Shown here piece by piece: positions 7,954 through 15,287 of a DNA stretch of 64,000 bases. A program made the translations under genes and the position numbers. The DNA lies in the NCBI RefSeq assembly GCF_900103185.1, contig NZ_FNJD01000007.1, positions 62,001 to 126,000 on the forward strand. The letters are read 5' to 3'. The stretch comes from Sulfitobacter litoralis. Lineage in GTDB: Bacteria > Pseudomonadota > Alphaproteobacteria > Rhodobacterales > Rhodobacteraceae. The first letter of the stretch is position 1. The number at the start of each line of letters is the position of its first letter. The notes beneath the pieces are model-generated. The model worked only from the letters and a program-made list of their open reading frames with translations, did no database searches and had not been told where the DNA came from.

Positions 7954-9000
7954 ATGACGCCGCAGCGCCCAGCCCATGCACAACCTGACCACCCCACCGT
8001 GCCCGCCCCCAAAGTGGGTATCCTGCTGGCGAACCTCGGCACGCCGGACAACTATGATTATTGGTCAATGCGCCGTTATCTATCGGAATTTCTCTCTGAT
8101 CGCCGCGTGATCGACTATAGCCCGTGGAAATGGCAACCGCTGCTTCAACTGGTGATTTTGTCGAAACGCCCGTTCACCAGCGGAGCCGCCTACAAGTCGA
8201 TCTGGAACCATGACGCGGGGGAAAGTCCGCTGATGACCATCACCAAACAGCAAACCGCGAAGGTAAAAGACGCGATGCAGGCGCGGTATGGTGACGCAGT
8301 CATGGTCGATTACTGCATGCGCTATGGCAACCCGTCGACCCAATCCAAGGTGGCGGCGATGACCGCTGCGGGCTGTCAGAAGATCCTGTTCTTCCCGCTG
8401 TATCCGCACTACGCCGGTGCCACATCTGCGACGGCAAACGATGCGTTTTTTGCGGCGTTGGGAAAAGAGAAATGGCAGCCCGCTGCCCGCACGGTTGAAC
8501 CCTATTTCGACCGCCCCGATTATATCGAAGCGCTCGCCACCTCGATCGAGAAGGCCTACGCCAAGATGGAGACGAAGCCCGACAAGTTGCTGTGCTCCTA
8601 CCACGGTGTCCCGCTGCGCTATCTGATGGAGGGCGACCCCTATCACTGCCAGTGTCAGAAAACGACGCGCTTGTTGAAAGAACGGCTGGGCTGGGACGAC
8701 ACGCAGATCATGACCACCTTCCAGTCGAAGTTCGGCCCCGAAGAATGGCTACAGCCCTATACCGTGGAAGAGGTCGCGCGGCAGGCGGAAGCCGGCAACA
8801 AAAAGATCGCGGTCTGCGCGCCGGCCTTTTCAGCCGATTGCATCGAAACGTTGGAAGAGATCAACGAAGAGATCAAGGAAAGCTTTGAACACGCGGGCGG
8901 GGAGGAGTTTCACTATATCCCCTGCCTCAATGACGACGCCCTGCACATCAAGGCCCTGTCGAATGTGATCGAGGAAAACCTACAGGGCTGGATCGACTGA
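7954..9000 (+). CDS. hemH: Ferrochelatase
   Basis: Last enzyme of protoheme synthesis, inserting Fe2+ into protoporphyrin IX. The 348-residue protein shows the family start KVGILLANLGTPD, the RRYLSEFLSD segment, FPLYPHYAGATSAT, the SYHGVPLRY motif containing the metal-binding His, and PAFSADCIETLEEI with the catalytic Glu. ATG 7954 is preceded by AAAGGA; an upstream in-frame extension would overlap the preceding gene. A strong hairpin with a T tract follows the stop. A second heme gene, hemJ, lies at 45 kb. Confidence 0.97.
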   Translation: MTPQRPAHAQPDHPTVPAPKVGILLANLGTPDNYDYWSMRRYLSEFLSDRRVIDYSPWKWQPLLQLVILSKRPFTSGAAYKSIWNHDAGESPLMTITKQQTAKVKDAMQARYGDAVMVDYCMRYGNPSTQSKVAAMTAAGCQKILFFPLYPHYAGATSATANDAFFAALGKEKWQPAARTVEPYFDRPDYIEALATSIEKAYAKMETKPDKLLCSYHGVPLRYLMEGDPYHCQCQKTTRLLKERLGWDDTQIMTTFQSKFGPEEWLQPYTVEEVARQAEAGNKKIAVCAPAFSADCIETLEEINEEIKESFEHAGGEEFHYIPCLNDDALHIKALSNVIEENLQGWID

Positions 9001-9041
9001 TCCACCCTGCCCCGTCAAGCCCGGGTCTGGGAAACAAAGAA

Positions 9042-9070
9042 AGCGCCTGTTGCTACAGGCGCTTTTCTTT
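9042..9070 (+). terminator. Intrinsic terminator of hemH
   Basis: AGCGCCTGT - TGCT - ACAGGCGCT forms a perfect 9-bp stem with a 4-nt loop, followed by TTTCTTTT. An A-rich stretch on the other side means it could also terminate minus-strand transcription. Confidence 0.9.
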
Positions 9071-9110
9071 TGTCCGTATGACATCTGGCGCCGGCCATCA
9101 GGCATAAAAA

Positions 9111-9133
9111 AAGGCGGTGTAAAACACCGCCTT
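9111..9133 (-). terminator. Intrinsic terminator of the small exported-protein gene
   Basis: AAGGCGGTGT - AAA - ACACCGCCTT, a perfect 10-bp stem. On the minus strand it is followed by a run of seven T (plus-strand A 9106-9112). It starts 24 bp past the stop of the gene at 9157-9339 and lies back-to-back with the hemH terminator. Confidence 0.88.
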
Positions 9134-9156
9134 TTCTAACTGAAACTTCGACTAAA

Positions 9157-9339
9157 TTAGTCGGAAGAAACTGCAGCAGCTACAACGGCCAGCAGCAGCA
9201 GAGGGATCAGGATGCCCGAGGAAGAAGAGGTGGACTCTTCAACGATTACGGGTGCTTCGATGATTGGCTCTGCGAGCGAACCAGCGAATGCTGTCGATGC
9301 GGCAGCTGTCAAAGCAGCGGCGAGAACAAGTTTCTTCAT
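9157..9339 (-). CDS. Small exported membrane protein of unknown function (60 aa)
   Basis: The start is the ATG at 9339, preceded by the strong site GGAGG. The product has a classic Sec signal peptide (MKKLVLAAALTAAASTAFAG, cleavage expected after AFA), a short acidic Glu/Pro/Val-rich segment, a serine run (STSSSSG) and a C-terminal hydrophobic helix (ILIPLLLLAVVAAAV) ending SSD. It would be a tiny envelope protein with a single membrane segment. No function is known to me. It has its own promoter-like sequence and a strong terminator, so it is probably an abundant separate transcript. Confidence 0.8.
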   Translation of the reverse strand: MKKLVLAAALTAAASTAFAGSLAEPIIEAPVIVEESTSSSSGILIPLLLLAVVAAAVSSD

Positions 9340-9409
9340 AACATAACCTCCAGAAAAGGCGTACTTCACAGGGTGATAGCACGCGCCCAAGACTTACCTC
9401 GTAAAAGTT

Positions 9410-9437
9410 TCTAAACAGCATCAGCGGGGAATTGCAA
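9410..9437 (-). promoter_or_regulatory. Putative promoter of the 60-aa exported protein
   Basis: Minus strand TTGCAA (9437-9432), 16-nt spacer, TTTAGA (9415-9410). Start of transcription near 9403 would leave a leader of about 64 nt ending in the GGAGG site. Confidence 0.35.
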
Positions 9438-9479
9438 ACACGGATTCAGCATTTCAGCACCACAATCGCTAAAAAGTTG

Positions 9480-10085
9480 TCAAATAAGCAACACTTGGGT
9501 GCCTACGTTTGCCATGCCGAAAAGTTCAGCGATATGTTCATTGTACAGGCCGACACAGCCATTCGACGAACGACGGCCGATCTTGCGCGTGTCATGCGTC
9601 CCATGGATACGATAATACGTCCAGCTGAGGTACAGCGCATGGGTGCCCAAGGGGTTGTCAGGGCCCGGCCCGATGACCGCAGGCCATTCCGGGTTGCGTT
9701 CCAGCATCGACGGTGTGGGGCGCCATGTAGGGCCGACAACCTTTTGGATAACGCTGGTACGACCACGGCGGGTCAGCTCTTCGGTCAGCGGCACGCTAGA
9801 GGGGTACAGCTTGTAGATCGACTGGTCTTCGGACCAGTAATGCACGGCGCGGCTGTCGATATCGACCAGAATGGCACCGTTTTTGGTATTGGTGAAATAG
9901 GGCTGCCAATCCAGCGTGCGGAAGCTAGAGGTGTTGCGGCGCACGCTTTCGGTCAGGTCACGCTCCGTCTCGGTCGTCGCGTCGCCGTTCACACTGCTTT
10001 GGGCCAAGGCAGGTGTTGCGAGCATCGCGGCGCTTCCTGCAAGGAAGGCACGGCGTGACGAAAGGGTAAATTTCTTATCAGACAT
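9480..10085 (-). CDS. L,D-transpeptidase (YkuD family), exported
   Basis: Periplasmic cross-linking enzyme acting on peptidoglycan stem peptides. The 201-residue protein has a Tat-like signal (SSRRAFLAGSAAMLATPALA, cleavage near 28-29) and a YkuD catalytic domain with YYRIHGT (His161) and SSNGCVGLYNEH (Cys177). The usual Arg after GC(I/V) is Gly here, a substitution I associate with one alphaproteobacterial subfamily. ATG 10085 with an AGGAG site was preferred over the TTG one codon earlier. Divergent from the CAP-domain lipoprotein. Confidence 0.92.
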   Translation of the reverse strand: MSDKKFTLSSRRAFLAGSAAMLATPALAQSSVNGDATTETERDLTESVRRNTSSFRTLDWQPYFTNTKNGAILVDIDSRAVHYWSEDQSIYKLYPSSVPLTEELTRRGRTSVIQKVVGPTWRPTPSMLERNPEWPAVIGPGPDNPLGTHALYLSWTYYRIHGTHDTRKIGRRSSNGCVGLYNEHIAELFGMANVGTQVLLI

Positions 10086-10114
10086 CAAATGTCTCCTGAA
10101 GGTAGTTACAACCT

Positions 10115-10142
10115 AGTATAATATTGTCGTATATGGCTTGAA
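10115..10142 (-). promoter_or_regulatory. Putative sigma70 promoter of the L,D-transpeptidase gene
   Basis: Minus strand TTCAAG (10142-10137), 16-nt spacer, TATACT (10120-10115), in an AT-rich patch. Transcription would start near 10108, about 23 nt before the ATG. Confidence 0.45.
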
Positions 10143-10197
10143 AGTCGCAGTTTCAAATCAAACAAGCGTTAACAGGCGCGCTCACGCTCATGTGCGT

Positions 10198-10226
10198 TTG
10201 ATCTGCAACGCATCACGCTGTATGGC
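10198..10226 (+). promoter_or_regulatory. Putative promoter of the CAP-domain lipoprotein gene
   Basis: TTGATC (10198-10203), 17-nt spacer, TATGGC (10221-10226), about 30 nt upstream of the ATG at 10257. The -35 is good, the -10 only moderate. Confidence 0.35.
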
Positions 10227-10256
10227 ACAACAAAACCAATCGCGTGGAGTTGCGCC

Positions 10257-10766
10257 ATGATCCGTCTGTTTTCAATCCTTATTTCCCTGACCGTGGCGCT
10301 GGCGGCTTGTACCCCTGCGCCGCAAACCATGGCATCTGACGGCCGCGCGGCCCCATCCGTGTACAAGATCGGCAGCAATGACACCGGCAAATTGCAGTTC
10401 CGCATGCTGGATTCCGTAAACGCACTGCGCGGTGCTTCGGGCCTTTCCCAAGTGCAACTGAACGCACAGCTTAACGCCGCCGCGGCAACCCATGCGCGTG
10501 ATATGGCCGTACAGAACCGCCCTTGGCACTTTGGGTCGGACGGGTCGTCGCCCGTCGATCGTATTCAGCGCGTGGGCTATACCGGTGCGTTGGTCGGCGA
10601 AGTCATCTCGGAGACCTACGAGACAGAGCTGGAAACCCTCGCCGCCTGGATGGAACAACCAGATACCCGCCGCATCGTCATGTCAAAAGACGCTTTGAAC
10701 ATGGGCTTTTCCTGGCACCAGGAAGAAAACGGCAAGATCTGGTGGACGATGGTGATGGGAAAGTGA
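10257..10766 (+). CDS. CAP-domain (SCP/PR1-like) lipoprotein
   Basis: A 169-residue lipoprotein: signal peptide with lipobox LAAC (Cys18), then a CAP domain (about 45-165) with AAATHARDMA, PWHFGSDGSSP and a GEVISETY segment; the conserved His residues of the CAP cleft are present. Bacterial CAP proteins (YkwD type) are secreted or surface-attached and their biochemical role is poorly defined. It lies between two L,D-transpeptidase genes, suggesting a cell-wall function, which is inference. A GGAG site precedes the ATG. Confidence 0.88.
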   Translation: MIRLFSILISLTVALAACTPAPQTMASDGRAAPSVYKIGSNDTGKLQFRMLDSVNALRGASGLSQVQLNAQLNAAAATHARDMAVQNRPWHFGSDGSSPVDRIQRVGYTGALVGEVISETYETELETLAAWMEQPDTRRIVMSKDALNMGFSWHQEENGKIWWTMVMGK

Positions 10767-10783
10767 CCATCACGGTCACTTTC
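10759..10783. terminator. Hairpin between convergent CAP and YafK-type genes
   Basis: GAAAGTGACC - ATCAC - GGTCACTTTC, a perfect 10-bp inverted repeat overlapping the stop codon of the CAP gene. It is followed by TTTCTAAAGTT, a poor T tract, so it may act as a weak bidirectional terminator or an RNA-stabilising 3' stem. Confidence 0.6.
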
Positions 10784-10798
10784 TAAAGTTCTGACTAC

Positions 10799-11296
10799 TC
10801 AGGGGTTCAGCGCGATGGGTGTATTATTGCCGACCATCGCGTAGATATCCTCCATCTCGTCATTCGTGACTGAGATACATCCCCACGTCCAATCCGTGCG
10901 ATTCTTGTCCTTGGCAGTCTTTTGACCATGGATAAAGATATCGCCACCGGGGCTTTTACCCATCTCATTGGCGCGCGCGCGGTCCATCTCGTTGGGGTAA
11001 TCGATCCCGATCGACAGGTGGAACCGACTGTTCGGATTGCGCCGGTCGATCCGATAGATTCCTTCGGGCGTACGGCCGTCCCCCTCATAGACCTTATGGC
11101 CTACGGGTGCGAATCCCAGTTTGATATCATATGATTCCAGCACCTTATCGTGGTGCATCAGGTACATCCGTCGGTCGCCTTTATTGACGATCACATAAGT
11201 GACCTGTGGCCCGTTGTACCGTTTGAATTTACTGCTGCTGCAAGCCCCAAGCGCCACAAGCGCGGTGCCACCCAGAATCAGATTTCTGCGTTTCAT
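10799..11296 (-). CDS. L,D-transpeptidase family lipoprotein, YafK/ErfK type
   Basis: A 165-residue lipoprotein with lipobox ALGAC (Cys19) and a compact YkuD-fold domain. Catalytic residues are His123 (IFIHGQ) and Cys140 (WTWGCISVTNDEM), the form seen in YafK/DpaA-type enzymes, which cut or exchange peptidoglycan-linked lipoprotein rather than forming 3-3 crosslinks; which activity applies here is unknown. ATG 11296 is chosen; a GTG two codons earlier (11302) is also possible, since GAGG lies 10 nt from the ATG and 4 nt from the GTG. Confidence 0.9.
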   Translation of the reverse strand: MKRRNLILGGTALVALGACSSSKFKRYNGPQVTYVIVNKGDRRMYLMHHDKVLESYDIKLGFAPVGHKVYEGDGRTPEGIYRIDRRNPNSRFHLSIGIDYPNEMDRARANEMGKSPGGDIFIHGQKTAKDKNRTDWTWGCISVTNDEMEDIYAMVGNNTPIALNP

Positions 11297-11382
11297 GTTC
11301 ACAATGCCTCGTTCCCGCGGCCTTTTCGGCCCTTATGTGGATGCCCTACCATGTAGCAAATATCGATGCGGTCAAAAAGCCG

Positions 11383-12156
11383 TTACTGGCGGGTGGTCTC
11401 TGCCAGCCTCTTTTCGATCGCTTCCAGCTTCTCCATCACCTCAAGCCGGTAGGCATCGGTGCGCACGGTTTCTTCTTCGTTATGCGCATCCTGCATCGAG
11501 TTCACGATCAGACCGACCAGCAAGTTCACGACGGCAAAGGTCGTGACCAGAATAAACGGCACGAAAAACACCCACGCATAAGGGTACACTTCCATCACGG
11601 GCCGCACGATGCCCATCGACCAGCTTTCCAACGTCATGATCTGGAACAGGCTATAGGCGCTGGCGGGTAGCGATCCGAACCATTCGGGGAACTGGTCGCT
11701 GAACAGTTTGGTCGCGATCACCGAACCGATATAAAAGATGATTGTCATCAGTAAGAACACCGACCCCATACCGGGCAACGCGGTGATAAACCCTTCGACA
11801 ACGCGGCGCAGACGGGGGGCGACAGATAGCACGCGCAACACCCGCAAAATACGCAATGCGCGCAGTACCGACAGGCCTTGCACGGCAGGCACCAGCGCGA
11901 TGGCAACGACGGTAAAGTCGAAGACATTCCAACCGTTGCGAAAGAACCCGATCCCGCGCGCAAAGATCTTGAGCGTGATTTCAGCGATGAAAATGAACAG
12001 ACATACGCGGTCGAGAAACAGGATTACCACGCCATATTTCTCCATCAAGGACGGCGCGGTTTCCATGCCCAGCAGGGCAGCGTTGAACACAATGACACCG
12101 ATGATGAAATTGCTGACGGCCCGTCCTTCGACCCATCTTCCCAGACGTTCCCGCAT
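11383..12156 (-). CDS. Bacterial voltage-gated sodium channel (NaChBac/NavAb/NavSp1 family)
   Basis: One-domain, six-helix channel subunit of 257 residues expected to assemble as a tetramer in the inner membrane. The S4 sensor has four arginines at three-residue spacing (R99, R102, R105, R108). The pore carries the sodium filter TLESWSM (175-181), identical to that of NavAb, followed by GIVRPVMEVYPYAWVFF and S6 (about 195-222). The tail from about 225 is charged and heptad-like, fitting the C-terminal coiled-coil of the family. ATG 12156 is chosen, with AAGG 12 nt upstream; GTG 12171 is possible. Known relatives serve pH homeostasis and motility in marine bacteria. Confidence 0.95.
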   Translation of the reverse strand: MRERLGRWVEGRAVSNFIIGVIVFNAALLGMETAPSLMEKYGVVILFLDRVCLFIFIAEITLKIFARGIGFFRNGWNVFDFTVVAIALVPAVQGLSVLRALRILRVLRVLSVAPRLRRVVEGFITALPGMGSVFLLMTIIFYIGSVIATKLFSDQFPEWFGSLPASAYSLFQIMTLESWSMGIVRPVMEVYPYAWVFFVPFILVTTFAVVNLLVGLIVNSMQDAHNEEETVRTDAYRLEVMEKLEAIEKRLAETTRQ

Positions 12157-12183
12157 GTTTGTCGTGCCCACCTTAGCTGTGCG

Positions 12184-13422
12184 TTATTTGCGCTTGCGTT
12201 GTACTTCCGGCGCAGTGAACTGCGCTGCCAGCTCCACATGGGATGACCAGCGGAATTGATCAACGACTTGCACCCAATTCAACGTATAACCGGCGGCAAT
12301 CAGCACGGCGGCATCTCGCGCAAAGGTGACCGGGTTGCACGAAACATAAGCTAGAACGGGCGGCATCGCTTTGACGATCTCGGCAATCTGCGCCTCTGCG
12401 CCGGCACGTGGCGGGTCGATTACGACCGCGTTGGTCTTGGCCAGTTCATCGGGCAGCAAGGGACGGCGGAACAGGTCGCGCGCTTCCGTCGTGACGGGCT
12501 TTAGGCCGGTCGACATGCGCCACCCGTGGTCCAGCGCCGCGGTCATAGCGGCGTCACCCTCGACAGCATGTACCTCTGCACGATCAGCCAAGGGCAGACT
12601 GAACGTGCCAGATCCCGCAAACAGATCAATCACGTGGCGCGCTTCGCCAACAGCCTCGCGCACAGCAGTGATCAATGCAGCCTCGCCATGGGGGGTGGCT
12701 TGCAGGAACGCGCCGGGCGGGGGCGCCACCATGGCCGCGCCGAACCGCTGTACCGGCGGCGTGCGCATGGCGATCACTTCGCCATCCCACGTCAGACGCG
12801 CCAGTCCCAGACTGTCACACAAATGCGCCAGCTCTTGCCGCAGCGGGCCATCAAGCTCCTTGCCGTTCTGGACCGAAATATCGAGCCCGCCGCGTGAAGC
12901 GGTCACCGTCACGGCAAGTGGTGCCTTGCGGCTGGTCCCGATCACGGCCAGCTTTTCGGCAATTGGCAATGCGCCCAGTACGGCAGGGTCCAACAACTGA
13001 CACCCTGGAATTTCGATCACGACATCGGACCCGCGCCCGTGAAACCCCGCCATAGCGCCCTTTTTGGTGCGTTTTGCCGCAAAGGTCGCACGACGGCGCG
13101 ATTGCGCTGGCGAGGTTTGCAGCGGCTTGAAAATAGTCTCTATTCCATGGGCATCCAGCGACGCTTTGACCACGCCCAGCTTGAATTCCGCAACGAAATC
13201 GTCTGACGCATGCTGCAACTGACATCCGCCACAGGCTTTGAAGTGACGGCACGGGGGTGCGACCCGGTTTTCAGACGGTCTGACGATACGAATATCGGTC
13301 AGGGTCTGGCCGTCAGGCGTGCCTGTGACCACCTCGCCCGGCAGGGTCATCGGTGCAAATAAAGGGCCGGACGCAATGCCGTCGCCCAGGTGGCCAAGTC
13401 GCTGGATTGGATATTCTGTCAT
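12184..13422 (-). CDS. Class I SAM-dependent RNA methyltransferase (RlmC/RlmD/TrmA family, iron-sulfur type)
   Basis: RNA 5-methyluridine methyltransferase of 412 residues. The cysteine cluster C58/C64/C67 (CRHFKACGGC) with a fourth Cys in EIPGCQLLD would bind a 4Fe-4S cluster. SAM motif VIDLFAGSGTFSLPLA, then VVIDPPRAGA and catalytic YVSCNPVTFARD follow. Together these define the TrmA/RumA family; whether the target is 23S rRNA U1939-type or another site cannot be told. Lacks an obvious N-terminal TRAM domain of full length, as in many alphaproteobacterial forms. Separated by 27 bp from the channel gene downstream, likely co-transcribed. Confidence 0.92.
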   Translation of the reverse strand: MTEYPIQRLGHLGDGIASGPLFAPMTLPGEVVTGTPDGQTLTDIRIVRPSENRVAPPCRHFKACGGCQLQHASDDFVAEFKLGVVKASLDAHGIETIFKPLQTSPAQSRRRATFAAKRTKKGAMAGFHGRGSDVVIEIPGCQLLDPAVLGALPIAEKLAVIGTSRKAPLAVTVTASRGGLDISVQNGKELDGPLRQELAHLCDSLGLARLTWDGEVIAMRTPPVQRFGAAMVAPPPGAFLQATPHGEAALITAVREAVGEARHVIDLFAGSGTFSLPLADRAEVHAVEGDAAMTAALDHGWRMSTGLKPVTTEARDLFRRPLLPDELAKTNAVVIDPPRAGAEAQIAEIVKAMPPVLAYVSCNPVTFARDAAVLIAAGYTLNWVQVVDQFRWSSHVELAAQFTAPEVQRKRK

Positions 13423-13460
13423 GCGCAGGGCTTACCGCGAAGCACTGCGCAGCAAAAGCC

Positions 13461-15287
13461 TTATTCTGCGGCCTTCATATCCAAAAACCCACCTGACTGC
13501 CGCTGCCAGTACCGCGCATAAAGCCCGTCTTTGGCCAGCAAGGCCTCGTGGGTGCCTATCTCTACGATGCGGCCAGCGTCCATCACAGCGATCCGGTCCA
13601 TTTCGGTCAAGGTCGACAGACGATGCGCGATGGCTATCACGGTCTTGCCCTCCATTACGCGGGTCAAAGCGCTTTGGATGGATGCTTCAACCTCGCTATC
13701 AAGCGCGCTGGTTGCCTCGTCCAATATCAGGATTGGCGCGTCTTTCAGGATCGCCCGTGCCAGCGCGATGCGTTGACGTTGCCCGCCCGACAGCTTCACA
13801 CCACGTTCGCCCAAATGCGCGTCATAGCCGCTGCGGCCCGTGTGGTCCTGCATACTTTCGATGAACGCATGCGCTTCGGCTTTGCGGGCGGCGGCGATCA
13901 CCTCGGCTTGGGTCGCATCGGGCTCGCCGTAGCGTATGTTGTCGAACGCCGACCGGTTGAACATAGCGGTTTCCTGCGTGACCATCCCGATCTGACGCCG
14001 CAGGCTTTGCTTGGTGACTTGGCTCACATCCTGCCCGTCGATCAAAATGTGACCCTGCTCCGCAGGATAGAGCCGCAACAGCAATGAAACCAAGGTCGAT
14101 TTACCCGCGCCAGAGGCACCTACAATCCCGAGTTTTTCGCCCGGCTTGATCGACAGATTCAGTTCTTCGATGCCGCCTGTGTCGCGGCCATAGGTAAAGC
14201 GCAGCCCCTCAAACTGGATCGCCCCTTCGTGCACATTCAAATCCGCGGCACCATCCGCATCACGCAGCTGCTGCGGGGCCGCGAGGGTGCGCATCCCGTC
14301 CTCGACCTCGCCCATATTCGCATAAAGCGCCATGAGCGTGAAACTGACCCAGCCAGTCATTTGCGCCAGCCGTAACGACACCGCCCCCGTTGCCGCGATA
14401 TCGCCCGCCGTCACCAACCCAAGTGACCAATACCAGAGCGCGCCACCCACCAGCAGCACCGGCAGAACCCCCGCAATCGCCATCAACCAGAACCGGAAAG
14501 AGACACTAACCCGCCCAAAATCGAGGCTCGTATCCAGAAATTTGCGCATCGCACCTAAGGCGGCGCGGTCTTCGTGGTCGGCATGGGCGAACAGTTTCAC
14601 GGTCTTGATGTTGGTGATCGTATCGACCACCTGCCCCGTCACCATCGCGCGCGCGCCTGCCCGCGCCTTTGAAAATTTGCGCACCCGAGGCATGAAATGG
14701 CGGATCAAAAAGACATACCCCACCATCCACAACACCAAACCAGCAGCGATACGCCAGTCCACCGTCCCGAGCAGCATCACCGCCCCGATAAAGGACGCCG
14801 CCGCGAACAGCACCGTGTGCAGCACCTCGGTCACAACATCAGTCAGCGCACGGCTGGTCTGCATTTCTTTTTGGGAGATTCGGCCGGCGAAATCATTGTC
14901 GAAAAACGTGACCGCTTGCCCCAGCGTGTAGCGATGCAGCCGCGACAGCACGAGGTTGAAGACATTGGGTGCCACGACGATCGACTGCATATACGAACTG
15001 ACGCCAAACAGCGCCGGACGCAGCAGCAAAAAGAACGCCAGTCCCGCCAACAGCAGCCCCGTATGGTCCGCAAAAACGGCCCCCGCTTCTGCCGCAAGTG
15101 CTGCGTCAACAACCCAGCCAAGGACCAATGCGGCCATGACTTCGATCACGCCAGCGCAGATAGAAAGCACCCCCGCCACACAAAGCGCGGCACCGCTGCC
15201 CTTTAAAGCCCAGCGAAAGAAAGCCGCCAGACGGCGCGGCGGCGCGGTATCGGCGGGGGAAAACGGGTCGATCCATTTGAACGGCAT
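13461..15287 (-). CDS. ABC exporter, fused permease-ATPase (second of a pair)
   Basis: Type IV (MsbA-like) half-transporter of 608 residues: six membrane segments in about 25-330 and a nucleotide-binding domain with Walker A VGASGAGKST (389-398), Q-loop VTQETAMF, signature LSGGQRQR and Walker B ILILDEATSALDSE retaining the catalytic Glu, plus IAHRLSTL with the switch His. The ATG overlaps the upstream exporter's stop by one base (TAATG), so the two are coupled and likely form a heterodimer. Substrate unknown; drugs, lipids or peptides are all possible. Confidence 0.93.
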   Translation of the reverse strand: MPFKWIDPFSPADTAPPRRLAAFFRWALKGSGAALCVAGVLSICAGVIEVMAALVLGWVVDAALAAEAGAVFADHTGLLLAGLAFFLLLRPALFGVSSYMQSIVVAPNVFNLVLSRLHRYTLGQAVTFFDNDFAGRISQKEMQTSRALTDVVTEVLHTVLFAAASFIGAVMLLGTVDWRIAAGLVLWMVGYVFLIRHFMPRVRKFSKARAGARAMVTGQVVDTITNIKTVKLFAHADHEDRAALGAMRKFLDTSLDFGRVSVSFRFWLMAIAGVLPVLLVGGALWYWSLGLVTAGDIAATGAVSLRLAQMTGWVSFTLMALYANMGEVEDGMRTLAAPQQLRDADGAADLNVHEGAIQFEGLRFTYGRDTGGIEELNLSIKPGEKLGIVGASGAGKSTLVSLLLRLYPAEQGHILIDGQDVSQVTKQSLRRQIGMVTQETAMFNRSAFDNIRYGEPDATQAEVIAAARKAEAHAFIESMQDHTGRSGYDAHLGERGVKLSGGQRQRIALARAILKDAPILILDEATSALDSEVEASIQSALTRVMEGKTVIAIAHRLSTLTEMDRIAVMDAGRIVEIGTHEALLAKDGLYARYWQRQSGGFLDMKAAE

